Below are positions 34,812 to 43,210 of a stretch of 64,000 nt of DNA, piece by piece. The position numbers and the translations under genes are program-made. The number at the start of each line of letters is the position of its first letter. The stretch's first letter is position 1. The notes beneath the pieces were generated by a model. The model saw only the letters and a program-made list of their open reading frames with translations. It was not told the origin of the DNA and did no database searches. The DNA is from GCA-2746605 sp963710615 (GTDB lineage: Bacteria > Bacteroidota > Ignavibacteria > Ignavibacteriales > Melioribacteraceae), in assembly GCA_963710615.1 (NCBI GenBank), contig CAVQBF010000005.1:124001-188000 (forward strand), written 5' to 3'.

Positions 34812-35750
34812 ATGAATGAAAATAGGCTAAAATTGGAAGACCTTTTAAAGGGATCCTCAAAAGAAAATGTACCTCAATTTGAATATGTAGCGATTATTGG
34901 GGCTGGTGTAATGGGACAAGGGATTGCTCAAACTGTTGCCGCTGCCGGCATTGATGCTGTCATTATTGAAAAAGATGAAAAGCATCTTGAACTTGCTAAA
35001 ACTCAAATTCAGAATAGTATGAAAAATGAAATTGAAAGATGGGCGATGACTGAAAGTGAGATGAAAGCAATTTTGGGCAGAATAAATTGGAATTTAGACT
35101 TAAATGAAGTTAGTCAATGTGATCTTATAATTGAAGCTATTGTTGAAAATTATCAGCTAAAAAGAATACTTTTTAAGAAACTTGATGAAGTTGCTGATCC
35201 CGAAACAATACTTGTTTCAAATACTTCTACATTGAGTTTGACAAATATTGCTGAAGTTACGCAGAGAAAAGACAAAATTATTGGGATGCACTTTTTAAAT
35301 CCAGTTCCTAAAGTTCCCTTAGTTGAATTGGTTAAAGGAATGGATACCTCTGAAGAAACTGTAGCAAGGACAAAGGAGTTTGCTAATAAAATTGGTAAAA
35401 CAGCAATTGAAGTCTATGAATATCCCGGATTTGTTACTACCAGAGCAATTGTCCCTTTATTAAATGAAGCAATGCATATTTTATTGGAAGGAATTGCGAC
35501 AGCAAAAGATATTGATACTGCTATGAAATTAGGATACAATTTTGGAATGGGGCCACTTGAACTTGCAGATATGATGGGATTGGAAGAAGTTTTAACTTGG
35601 ATGGAACAACTTTATCGTACATTGGGAGAACCCAGATATCGACCTTGTCCGCTATTAAGAAAGTTAGTAAGGGAACGAAAGTTAGGTAAGAAAACAGGTG
35701 AAGGATTTTTCAAGTATGATAACGAAGGTCACATTATTCATAATATTTAA
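34812..35750 (+). CDS. 3-hydroxyacyl-CoA dehydrogenase (3-hydroxybutyryl-CoA type)
   Basis: 312 residues. An N-terminal extension of about 25 residues precedes the NAD-binding site VAIIGAGVMGQGIAQTVAAAG. Family signatures follow: DLIIEAIVENYQLKRILFKKLDE, SNTSTLSLTNIAEVTQR, and the catalytic MHFLNPVPKVPLVELVKG. The C-terminal domain has YPGFVTTRAIVPLLNEAM and GYNFGMGPLELADMMGLEE. It interconverts 3-hydroxyacyl-CoA and 3-oxoacyl-CoA in fatty-acid oxidation or butanoyl-CoA formation. It lies 12 bases before ackA, which suggests a link to acyl-CoA or acetate metabolism; no thiolase or crotonase is nearby. Confidence 0.94.
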   Translation: MNENRLKLEDLLKGSSKENVPQFEYVAIIGAGVMGQGIAQTVAAAGIDAVIIEKDEKHLELAKTQIQNSMKNEIERWAMTESEMKAILGRINWNLDLNEVSQCDLIIEAIVENYQLKRILFKKLDEVADPETILVSNTSTLSLTNIAEVTQRKDKIIGMHFLNPVPKVPLVELVKGMDTSEETVARTKEFANKIGKTAIEVYEYPGFVTTRAIVPLLNEAMHILLEGIATAKDIDTAMKLGYNFGMGPLELADMMGLEEVLTWMEQLYRTLGEPRYRPCPLLRKLVRERKLGKKTGEGFFKYDNEGHIIHNI

Positions 35751-35762
35751 GGAAAATTAGTT

Positions 35763-36962
35763 TTGAAAATTTTAGTATTAAACTGTGGAAGTTCATCAAT
35801 TAAATATCAGTTGATTGAGACTGATACAAAGTCACCTTTAGCTAAAGGCCAAGTCGAAAGAATTGGAATGAGCAGTGCAGTACTTACACATCAGCCATTA
35901 GAAAAGGAAAAGATCAGAATTGTTGGTGAAATTCTTGACCATTCCATTGCAATGGAATATGTTATTGCTGTTTTGCTAAGTCCCAATCATGGTGTTCTTA
36001 CAGATCGGAAAGAAATTGATGCAGTTGGGCATAGAGTAGTTCATGGCGGTGAAACATTCTCTGGTTCAGTTCTAATTACTGATGATGTATTAAAGGCTTT
36101 AAAAGATAATATTGAATTAGCTCCTTTGCATAATCCACCAAACTTAAAAGGTATTATCGCAGCGAAAGAACATTTGCCGAATATTCCGCAATGTGGTATT
36201 TTTGATACTGCATTCCATTCGACAATGCCCCCACATTCATTCTTATATGGTATCCCATACAAACTTTACAAAAGATATAAAATTAGAAGATACGGATTTC
36301 ATGGCACCTCGCATAGATTTGTTTCTGAACGTGCTGCGGTTTTATTAAATAAGCCAATTGAAGAATTAAAAATTATTACTGCTCATCTTGGTAACGGGGC
36401 AAGTATGGCAGCAGTAAAATTCGGAAAATCAATAGATACAACTATGGGTTTTACTCCACTAGAAGGTTTACTGATGGGGACAAGGAGCGGTGATCTTGAC
36501 CCTTCAATTATTACCTATGTCATGGGAAAAGAAGAATTGACAATTTCTGAAGTCAGTACCATGCTTAATAAACATAGTGGACTAGTTGGAATAAGTGGTG
36601 AAAGCAGTGATATGCGAGAAATTGAACAAGCAGTTTCTGAAGGAGACAAGAAAGCAACTTATGCGTTTAATGTATTTACTTATAGAATTAAAAAATATAT
36701 TGGAGCTTATGCTTCTGCTATGGGTGGATTGGATGCAGTTGTTTTTACCGGAGGAATTGGCGAAAACTCTACTAACGTTAGGCGTGATGTTTGTGATGAT
36801 ATGGAGTTCCTCGGAATCAAACTTGATCCTGAACTGAACAAAAACCCTGAAGGTGAAGCAATAATCTCAAGTGAGGATTCAAAAACCAAAGTATTGAGAA
36901 TTCCTACGAACGAAGAACTTGTAATTGCAATGGATACTGAGCAAATAGTTAAAAACAAATAA
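35763..36962 (+). CDS. ackA: Acetate kinase
   Basis: 399 residues, TTG start with AAGGA about eight bases upstream. The acetokinase signatures are complete: ILVLNCGSSSIKYQLI, VGHRVVHGGETF, FDTAFHSTMPPHSFLYGIPY, YGFHGTSHRFVSERAA, HLGNGASMAAVKFGKSIDTTMG and FTGGIGENSTNVRRDV. It makes ATP and acetate from acetyl phosphate, or the reverse. No phosphotransacetylase gene is visible in the window. Its pairing with a hydroxyacyl-CoA dehydrogenase suggests a fermentation or acyl-oxidation setting. Confidence 0.97.
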   Translation: MKILVLNCGSSSIKYQLIETDTKSPLAKGQVERIGMSSAVLTHQPLEKEKIRIVGEILDHSIAMEYVIAVLLSPNHGVLTDRKEIDAVGHRVVHGGETFSGSVLITDDVLKALKDNIELAPLHNPPNLKGIIAAKEHLPNIPQCGIFDTAFHSTMPPHSFLYGIPYKLYKRYKIRRYGFHGTSHRFVSERAAVLLNKPIEELKIITAHLGNGASMAAVKFGKSIDTTMGFTPLEGLLMGTRSGDLDPSIITYVMGKEELTISEVSTMLNKHSGLVGISGESSDMREIEQAVSEGDKKATYAFNVFTYRIKKYIGAYASAMGGLDAVVFTGGIGENSTNVRRDVCDDMEFLGIKLDPELNKNPEGEAIISSEDSKTKVLRIPTNEELVIAMDTEQIVKNK

Positions 36963-37143
36963 AAACTAATGGTTTATTCAGAAACCATTAAAAAATGTAT
37001 TACTCGTCATTACAAACCTTGACTTTTTTCAAGGTAAAGTAATCTATTTCATTTCGCATTTTGCTTTTGAAATAACTCCTCGCAAAGAAGCAATCTTTTC
37101 TCTAATTTACAATTAAAATTTAATATTAAAGAAAGGATTTATT

Positions 37144-37935
37144 TTGGACCTAAACCTTAAAAATAAAACCGTCCTTGTAACCGCAGCTAGCACCGGCATT
37201 GGTCTTGCAACCGCCGAATTATTTTTAGAAGAAGGCGCTAATGTTACAATTTGTTCAAGTAACAATGAAAAATTAGAAAAAACCTCGAAAAAAATCTTTG
37301 ATAAATATGGAAGAGAAATTTTCTTTGTAAAGTGTGATATAAATGAATTTAAAGAAATTGAAAATACTGTAAAACTTGTCGAAGAAAAATTTGGTCATAT
37401 AAATATTTTAGTAAATAATTGCGGTGGACCAAAACCTGGTTTTTTTGAAAATATGAATGAAGCTGATTGGAGAAATGGTTTTGACCAAGTTTTAATGAGC
37501 GCTGTGAGATTTACGAAATTAGCCCTTCCTAAAATGAAAGAAAATAAGTGGGGAAGAATTATTAACATCACTTCTATTTCTGTTAAACAGCCAATTGACA
37601 ATCTACTTCTTTCCAATGCTTTTAGGAGTGCAGTAACAGCATTTGCAAAAACCTTATCAAATCAAGTCGGCGAATTTAATATTACTGTTAATAATGTTGC
37701 TCCCGGATTAACTCATACAGGAAGATTGGATGATCTAGCTGAATTAAGAGCTAAAGATGCCAAAATTACCAAAGAAGAAATGCTTGAAAAAATGGCCTTG
37801 GACATTCCATTAAAGAGAATTGCAAAGCCTAAAGAAATTGCTTCTGCTGTAGTTTATTTAGCTTCTGAAATTGGCGGTTATGTGACCGGACAAACCATTC
37901 TGGTAGATGGAGGATTTAATAAATCTACTTATTAA
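37144..37935 (+). CDS. SDR-family oxidoreductase-like protein with degenerate active site
   Basis: 263 residues, TTG start. The Rossmann fold is intact (VLVTAASTGIGLATAELFLEEGANV; ILVNNCGGPKPG; PGLTHTGRLDDL; C-terminal GGYVTGQTILVDGG). The glycine motif is TAASTGIG. The catalytic YxxxK is replaced by Ser157-N-A-F-Arg161 (LLSNAFRSAV), while Ser144 remains. This matches the group of BKR-like SDRs known to depart from the SDR tetrad (CDD BKR_like_SDR_like, as I recall it). Normal ketoreductase chemistry is therefore doubtful and the function is open. The upstream ~180 bases contain only a hairpin at 36967-36990. Confidence 0.88.
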   Translation: MDLNLKNKTVLVTAASTGIGLATAELFLEEGANVTICSSNNEKLEKTSKKIFDKYGREIFFVKCDINEFKEIENTVKLVEEKFGHINILVNNCGGPKPGFFENMNEADWRNGFDQVLMSAVRFTKLALPKMKENKWGRIINITSISVKQPIDNLLLSNAFRSAVTAFAKTLSNQVGEFNITVNNVAPGLTHTGRLDDLAELRAKDAKITKEEMLEKMALDIPLKRIAKPKEIASAVVYLASEIGGYVTGQTILVDGGFNKSTY

Positions 37936-38146
37936 GTAGTTATTCTATTAGAAATTGATTTTCAATAAACGCGCAATACAAATCATTTATTTTCTAAACT
38001 CCATTAACGTTTATATCATTTTTTATACAATTATAATTCAAGCAAGTGCGTCAACTCCAGCTAAACGCAAAACTCGAGCAAAATATTTTATAATGATTTG
38101 TAACTTTTAACTGTTAATACCGTATTATAAATGAAACAGGCAATTT

Positions 38147-38635
38147 ATGATCAAATTTCACGATTTATTTACTCAATACGGCAAAGACATCTACCGCTTC
38201 GCTCTGTTCCTTTCCGGTAATCAGACAGAGGCAGAAGAAATTACTTCCGAAACATTTGCTCGTGCACTTACAGGGAAAGCACCATTGATATCAGCAACGG
38301 TTAAAGGGTATCTACTCACTATTGCGCGGAATCTATATCTAGACTCAGTGAGACGTCAAAATCGGTTTAAAGAAATTTCTCAAGAGCTTCCGGATTCGGC
38401 CATAAATTTGGAACAGACAGTAAGTCACAAAACTGAATTAGAAGCTGTGCAAGCTTATTTGCAGAATTTTCCCGAAGTTGATCGAGCCGCTTTGTTGCTT
38501 CGAGCGGATGATGTGCCCTATGATGAAATTGCGAACTCACTTAACATCACATTATCATCGGCCAAAGTCAAAGTGCACCGATTAAGATTGAAATTAGCAG
38601 AATGGCGGACAAATCGTGAAATGATAAAAATTTGA
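38147..38635 (+). CDS. ECF-type RNA polymerase sigma factor
   Basis: 162 residues. Region 2 spans about residues 7-70 (YGKDIYRFALFLSGNQTEAEEITSETFARAL, then YLLTIARNLYLDSVRRQNRF), and region 4 about 105-155 (FPEVDRAALLLRADDVPYDEIANSLNITLSSAKVKVHRLRLKLAEW). It should direct RNA polymerase to a small extracytoplasmic-stress regulon. The gene is visibly richer in G and C than its neighbours. Its likely partner starts 17 bases downstream. A Shine-Dalgarno sequence is weak or absent. Confidence 0.93.
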   Translation: MIKFHDLFTQYGKDIYRFALFLSGNQTEAEEITSETFARALTGKAPLISATVKGYLLTIARNLYLDSVRRQNRFKEISQELPDSAINLEQTVSHKTELEAVQAYLQNFPEVDRAALLLRADDVPYDEIANSLNITLSSAKVKVHRLRLKLAEWRTNREMIKI

Positions 38636-38652
38636 AAATTTAGGAGAACCAA

Positions 38653-39417
38653 ATGGAATCTATCCCAAGAAATGTCATACTTGATTTATTACCAGCATAT
38701 ATTTCAGGAGAAGTAAGCGAAGAATCAAAAGCTTTAGTTGAAGAGTTTGCTCAAAATGATTCTCAAATTGCTAACATAATTCGTACGGGCAATTTAGAAA
38801 CTGATCCAATTTCTCAGAAAACTGCTGTCCCCGATGATTTGGAACTTAAGACCATTAAACACATTCGTAACAGTATCCGCCTCAAAATCTGGTACGTTGC
38901 TTTTGCAACCGCAGCAATCTTGGTGGCACCCCTTGTTGCTATGCAATTTACAGAGGAAGTTAACTGGGGCTTATTAGATTTTATTGTAATGGGTCTCCTA
39001 CTTTTTGGAACTGGTATTACGTATATAATGATTTCAAGAATTTCAGAAAGTGCTGCCTATCGCACAGCTGTTGGTGTTGCAGTCGTAGCGATATTACTTT
39101 TGATTTGGGTAAACCTTGCAGTAGGCATAATTGGGTCGGAGGGTAGTCCAGCAAACTTACTTTATATGGGGGTAGTTGCAATTTGCATTATTGGGGCAGG
39201 AATCTCACGTCTTCAACCAATCGGAATGGCTCGCACTATGTTTACCACTGCATTCGTTCAAATGTTAGTCCCTGTTATTGTTTTTATTTTCTGGAGGACA
39301 TCATTAGAAGAAAGTCCTGGGATAGTGGGTGTCTTCGGTCTGAATGCTCTTTTCGCTGCACTGTTTATTGTATCTGCATTATTATTTAGAAATGTTGCAA
39401 AGAGGGGAATTAGATAA
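38653..39417 (+). CDS. Membrane protein, probable anti-sigma partner of the ECF factor
   Basis: 254 residues. The cytoplasmic N-terminus (VILDLLPAYISGEVSEESKALVEEFAQND) resembles the start of anti-sigma factors of the zf-HC2 type, but contains no Cys/His zinc ligands. About six hydrophobic helices follow between residues 77 and 250. By position directly behind the sigma gene (17-base gap, AGGAG-like site) and by its N-terminal pattern, it likely holds the sigma factor at the membrane; this is inference. The signal it senses is unknown. Confidence 0.75.
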   Translation: MESIPRNVILDLLPAYISGEVSEESKALVEEFAQNDSQIANIIRTGNLETDPISQKTAVPDDLELKTIKHIRNSIRLKIWYVAFATAAILVAPLVAMQFTEEVNWGLLDFIVMGLLLFGTGITYIMISRISESAAYRTAVGVAVVAILLLIWVNLAVGIIGSEGSPANLLYMGVVAICIIGAGISRLQPIGMARTMFTTAFVQMLVPVIVFIFWRTSLEESPGIVGVFGLNALFAALFIVSALLFRNVAKRGIR

Positions 39418-39665
39418 TAATTAGATGCAGCTAATTACCACTTTAAAATAATGCGAATATGGGTTTATAACAGGTTTATCTATTTTCATGAAAAACACAA
39501 AATTTGAATGCTCATTTAGTTTTAGAATAAAGAAAAAGTCTTAATGTACAATTCTAGCCAATCACCCTTATCTTTATTGGAAACTTGTAAAAGTTATTAT
39601 TAGTTTTTAATTCAAGTAAAACAAACTAATTGAATTATTTTTCCTCATAAATAGAGGACACAAAC

Positions 39666-41222
39666 ATGATAAAAGAAATAGACATTTCTATCTCTCCGGA
39701 TTTTATTCACAATTATGATTTTCTAAAAAATCAGGCTGCTAAAAAACTTCATTTAAATGTAAAGGAAATCAATTCGGTAGCAATTTTAAAGAGATCAATT
39801 GATTCAAGAAAGAGACCGGTTTTTCGACTAAAGTTGAATGTGTTTATAAGGGAAAGTCCGAAAGATCATAAAACCAAATTTAATTTCATTCCCGTAAAAT
39901 CTGATAAAAAAATAATAATAGTTGGAAGCGGACCTGCTGGATTATTTGGTGCCTTGAGAGCAATAGAATTAGGAATTAAACCGATTATACTTGAACGTGG
40001 AAAGAATGTTAGAGACAGAAGGTTTGACTTAAAAGCCATTATGCGGGATGGAATTGTTAATTCAAACTCAAACTATTGCTTTGGAGAAGGCGGTGCCGGA
40101 ACTTACAGTGACGGCAAACTTTACACACGTTCCAACAAACGCGGAAATGTAAACAGAATAATTGATGTTTTGATTCATCATGGAGCAAATGAGGAAATTA
40201 GAATTGATTCGCATCCTCATATTGGATCGAATAAACTACCTAAAATTATTCAGAGTATAAGAGAAACGATTCAGGACTGCAATGGAGAAATCCATTTTGA
40301 AAAAAAGGTTACAGATTTTATTATTGAGAACAATAACATAAAAGGCGTAATTATAAATGAAAATAAAGAATTAATTGGCGATGCAGTTATTTTAGCGACC
40401 GGTCACTCTGCTCGAGATATTTATGAAATATTTAGAAAAAGGGAATTGGCAATTGAGTCTAAATCTTTTGCAATGGGAGTTAGAATTGAGCATCCACAAG
40501 CTTTAATTGATTCAATTCAGTATCACTCTAAAACTCGACACAAAAATCTTCCAGCATCGAATTATAGTCTAGCATGCCAAGTTGATGATAAGGGAGTTTA
40601 TTCCTTCTGCATGTGTCCTGGTGGAATAATTATTCCAGCTTCGACAGATGAAAATGAATTAGTACTAAATGGAATGTCTGTTTCAAAACGAAATTCGCCA
40701 TTTGCAAATTCCGGTCTTGTAGTTGAAATAAATGAAAATGATTGGAAACATTTTAACGAGCATAAAGCATTTGCCGGGCTAATGTTTCAAAAAGAAATGG
40801 AAAGTTTAGCTTTTAAATCAGGTGGTGGAAAACAGATTGCACCTGCTCAGAGAATAACAGATTTTGTAAATAGAAAGATTTCAAAAAGTATACCTAAAAG
40901 TTCCTACATTCCTGGAGTTATTTCAGCTCCTTTACATGAATTGTTGCCAAAAGATATTTCAAGGAGATTACGAAAATCTTTAGAGATATTTAACAAGAAA
41001 ATGAAAGGTTATTTTACTGAAGAGGCTCAAATATTGGCAGTTGAATCAAGAACAAGTTCTCCATTAAGAATTCCAAGAGATAGAGAAACACTTATGCATA
41101 TTAGTATTTCGGGATTATTTCCATCTGGTGAAGGAGCTGGTTATGCAGGTGGTATAGTTTCTGCGGCAATTGATGGGGAAAGATGTGCAGAGCAATCGAT
41201 AAGGTATATTGATAAAAAATGA
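39666..41222 (+). CDS. FAD-dependent oxidoreductase (COG2509-like)
   Basis: 518 residues. A ~75-residue N-terminal domain (KEINSVAILKRSIDSRKRPVFRL) precedes the dinucleotide fold KIIIVGSGPAGLFGALRAIELG with LERGKNVRDR. The FGEGGAGTYSDGKLYTRSNKRG segment, VILATGHSARDIYEIF and the final FPSGEGAGYAGGIVSAAIDG match the uncharacterised FAD-dependent dehydrogenase family COG2509. The CQVDDKGVYSFCMCPGG stretch with clustered Cys is also typical. Reaction and substrate are unknown for the family. It stands alone, with 248 non-coding bases before it and a convergent neighbour 13 bases after it. Confidence 0.9.
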   Translation: MIKEIDISISPDFIHNYDFLKNQAAKKLHLNVKEINSVAILKRSIDSRKRPVFRLKLNVFIRESPKDHKTKFNFIPVKSDKKIIIVGSGPAGLFGALRAIELGIKPIILERGKNVRDRRFDLKAIMRDGIVNSNSNYCFGEGGAGTYSDGKLYTRSNKRGNVNRIIDVLIHHGANEEIRIDSHPHIGSNKLPKIIQSIRETIQDCNGEIHFEKKVTDFIIENNNIKGVIINENKELIGDAVILATGHSARDIYEIFRKRELAIESKSFAMGVRIEHPQALIDSIQYHSKTRHKNLPASNYSLACQVDDKGVYSFCMCPGGIIIPASTDENELVLNGMSVSKRNSPFANSGLVVEINENDWKHFNEHKAFAGLMFQKEMESLAFKSGGGKQIAPAQRITDFVNRKISKSIPKSSYIPGVISAPLHELLPKDISRRLRKSLEIFNKKMKGYFTEEAQILAVESRTSSPLRIPRDRETLMHISISGLFPSGEGAGYAGGIVSAAIDGERCAEQSIRYIDKK

Positions 41223-41235
41223 AAATGATTATTTT

Positions 41236-41997
41236 TTATTCATATAAATTCTCTAAGTCCGCTTCACAAATATCGTAAAACAAAATTGCCATTTTTTCTG
41301 CAACAGCTCTAAAGAATTTTTCACCTTTTTCTTTCGAAGCAAGCATTGGATTTCCTACACCGGTATCTTCACTTATTTGCGACCATTTACGTTCTGACCA
41401 AGCCCAACCTTCCTGAAACGCTTTTATTTTATTTTTTTTCTCAGTTCCCTTTCCCCATTTATCTTTTGGCAAAACTAGTTCAGGTTTTAAGTAAAGCATT
41501 AAACTTGTTTCCATTTCTTCGGCATGATCACCAGAGTTTTCGAAAAATAATTTTCTATCAATTGAGTGAAACCAGTTTGTAGTTGCTAAAAACATCTCAG
41601 GAAACTTTAATCCTAATTCTCTCATCATTGGTTTAAAATCATTTCCACCATGGCTGTTAAAAATTATTAGTTTCTTAATCCCTTGTCGATTTAATACTTC
41701 AACTACATCTTTCAGAATTGCAAATTGTGTGCTGGGATTTAAATTTATATCAAGAAGAATATCTGACTGACCTGTATTTACTCCAAATGGGATGCTCGGC
41801 AAAACAATAACTTTTGCACCTTTCTCCCAAGCAATTTTAGCTGATTCAGCTGCAAGCAGATCAGATTCAAAAACATCAGTAGCATAAGGTAGATGATAGT
41901 TATGAGCTTCTGTTGCTCCCCAAGGTAATATTGCTAATTCAAATTTTGTATCTTTAATATAATTCCAATTAGATTCAGCTAAAATATAAGGTCTCAT
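41236..41997 (-). CDS. Creatininase-family amidohydrolase
   Basis: 253 residues. The metal ligands of the creatininase/FAPy-deformylase fold are visible: LPWGATEAHNYHLPYATDVFES (Glu, His, Asp), FNSHGGNDFKPMM and GDHAEEMETSLML. The family opens creatinine or formamidopyrimidine-type amide rings (ArfB, MftE relatives); the substrate here is not evident. It is the last gene of a seven-gene minus-strand run and shares one base with the preceding SGNH hydrolase (TAATG). Confidence 0.9.
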   Translation of the reverse strand: MRPYILAESNWNYIKDTKFELAILPWGATEAHNYHLPYATDVFESDLLAAESAKIAWEKGAKVIVLPSIPFGVNTGQSDILLDINLNPSTQFAILKDVVEVLNRQGIKKLIIFNSHGGNDFKPMMRELGLKFPEMFLATTNWFHSIDRKLFFENSGDHAEEMETSLMLYLKPELVLPKDKWGKGTEKKNKIKAFQEGWAWSERKWSQISEDTGVGNPMLASKEKGEKFFRAVAEKMAILFYDICEADLENLYE

Positions 41998-42680
41998 TAT
42001 TCTTCCATTAATGCTTTTGAAATTGCATCTTCAACCAACGGTTGCATTACTTTATATCCAGCTTCATTTGGGTGAACACCATCGTATGTTAATTCAGGTT
42101 TAAGTCCATTATTTCCATCTGTCATACCTGAGAAATAATCAAGGTATGTAATTGAATTTACTTTGCAATAGTTTTTAATCATTTCATTTAATTTTGGAAT
42201 CTTTATATTGGAATTAAGTCCGGGATTCCATGGATAATCAAATGCCGGCAGTACTGAGGCCAGTATAACTTTTATATCATTTTCACTTGCTATTTCAGAC
42301 ATTGATTTTAAATTATCCATTACCATTTCTAAAGTTGAAGGTCCTGTGTTTTCGGCAATATCATTTGTACCTGCAAGAATAATTACAATTTTAGGTTGTA
42401 AGTTAATTACATCTTGTCTAAACCTTATAAGCATTTGGGGCGTTGTTTGCCCGCTTATACCACGATTTATATAGGGTTTGCCTTTAAAGAATTCGGGGCA
42501 GAATTTACTCCATCCTTCTGTAATAGAGTTGCCCATAAAAACAATTCTACTTTCATTTGCTGCTGGTAAACCAACAGATTCATTATCCAATTTATATTTA
42601 TTTAGGTTTGCCCAATCTTGAGCATCTGTAATTTGTGCCATAATTAGAAAAAGTAAAAATTGACAAAATATTTTTATCAT
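41997..42680 (-). CDS. Secreted SGNH/GDSL hydrolase
   Basis: 227 residues with a signal peptide (about 1-20, ending TDA). The four SGNH blocks are clear: FMGNSITEGW (Ser nucleophile), RGISGQTTPQML (Gly), LAGTNDIAENTGP (Asn), and YDGVHPNEAGYKVMQP (Asp/His). Relatives act as acetyl-esterases or lysophospholipases on polysaccharides or lipids. Export to the periplasm or outside is expected. The gene shares one base with the creatininase-like gene and lies 10 bases after the DUF6265-like lipoprotein gene. Confidence 0.92.
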   Translation of the reverse strand: MIKIFCQFLLFLIMAQITDAQDWANLNKYKLDNESVGLPAANESRIVFMGNSITEGWSKFCPEFFKGKPYINRGISGQTTPQMLIRFRQDVINLQPKIVIILAGTNDIAENTGPSTLEMVMDNLKSMSEIASENDIKVILASVLPAFDYPWNPGLNSNIKIPKLNEMIKNYCKVNSITYLDYFSGMTDGNNGLKPELTYDGVHPNEAGYKVMQPLVEDAISKALMEE

Positions 42681-42690
42681 GGCTACATTC

Positions 42691-43185
42691 TTAAATCTTA
42701 TTTTTTTCGAAAAAGAAAACTATCTCGTTTGTATCATCCGAAATTTTTGCCGTCAAAATATTTTTTGCAAATGAATACTCAATAATTTTTGGGAATTCAT
42801 TATATTGATTTTCACTGGTGAATGAATTATCTGATTGATTTATAAATTTGAAAATTGTAGCCTTTTCATTTACACCTCTAACTTCTAACTGCCATTTATC
42901 ATCAATATATCTGATTTTTAATATTTCCTTAAAAACTGTGTCTTTATCTGCAAGTGTAAATCCTTCTCCGACATATTCGAAGTTGGTTATTTTTAACCAA
43001 TTTTCAAAAGTAGTTTTACCTGGTTCATCATTTGTCCTTACCCAATTACCAATTATCCAGTCCAACGAATTATAATTTATTTTATCAGTCGTTTTCTTGT
43101 TCTCAGTACAAGCCAATTGCATAAGAACAATAATTAGAATAATTGTACTAGCTATATTTTTCATTATCATTTTAGTGAGTTTCAT
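42691..43185 (-). CDS. DUF6265-like lipoprotein
   Basis: 164 residues. The lipoprotein signal ends LMQLAC near residue 26; Met6 and Met8 are alternative starts, and no Shine-Dalgarno site decides. The mature part begins LDWIIGNWVR and contains TTFENWLKITNFEYVGEGFTL and EFPKIIEYSFAKNILTAKISD. This matches the DUF6265 beta-rich fold in which a W-x-x-G-x-W start and an FP..I.Y pattern recur. Function unknown. It sits between tyrA and an SGNH hydrolase gene. Confidence 0.8.
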   Translation of the reverse strand: MKLTKMIMKNIASTIILIIVLMQLACTENKKTTDKINYNSLDWIIGNWVRTNDEPGKTTFENWLKITNFEYVGEGFTLADKDTVFKEILKIRYIDDKWQLEVRGVNEKATIFKFINQSDNSFTSENQYNEFPKIIEYSFAKNILTAKISDDTNEIVFFFEKNKI

Positions 43186-43210
43186 TTAAATTCAAAATAA
43201 ATATCATAGA

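Noticed and set aside
36967..36990. Hairpin TAATGGTTT / AAACCATTA after ackA as a terminator
   Set aside because: The stem is perfect, but the plus strand has an A-run after it. The T-run is on the minus strand, where no gene ends nearby. It may still help end ackA transcription, but I could not support it as a standard terminator.
39418..39437. TAATTAG / CTAATTA palindrome after the anti-sigma-like gene
   Set aside because: A seven-base AT-rich stem with no T-run is too weak to call a terminator or operator in DNA of this composition.
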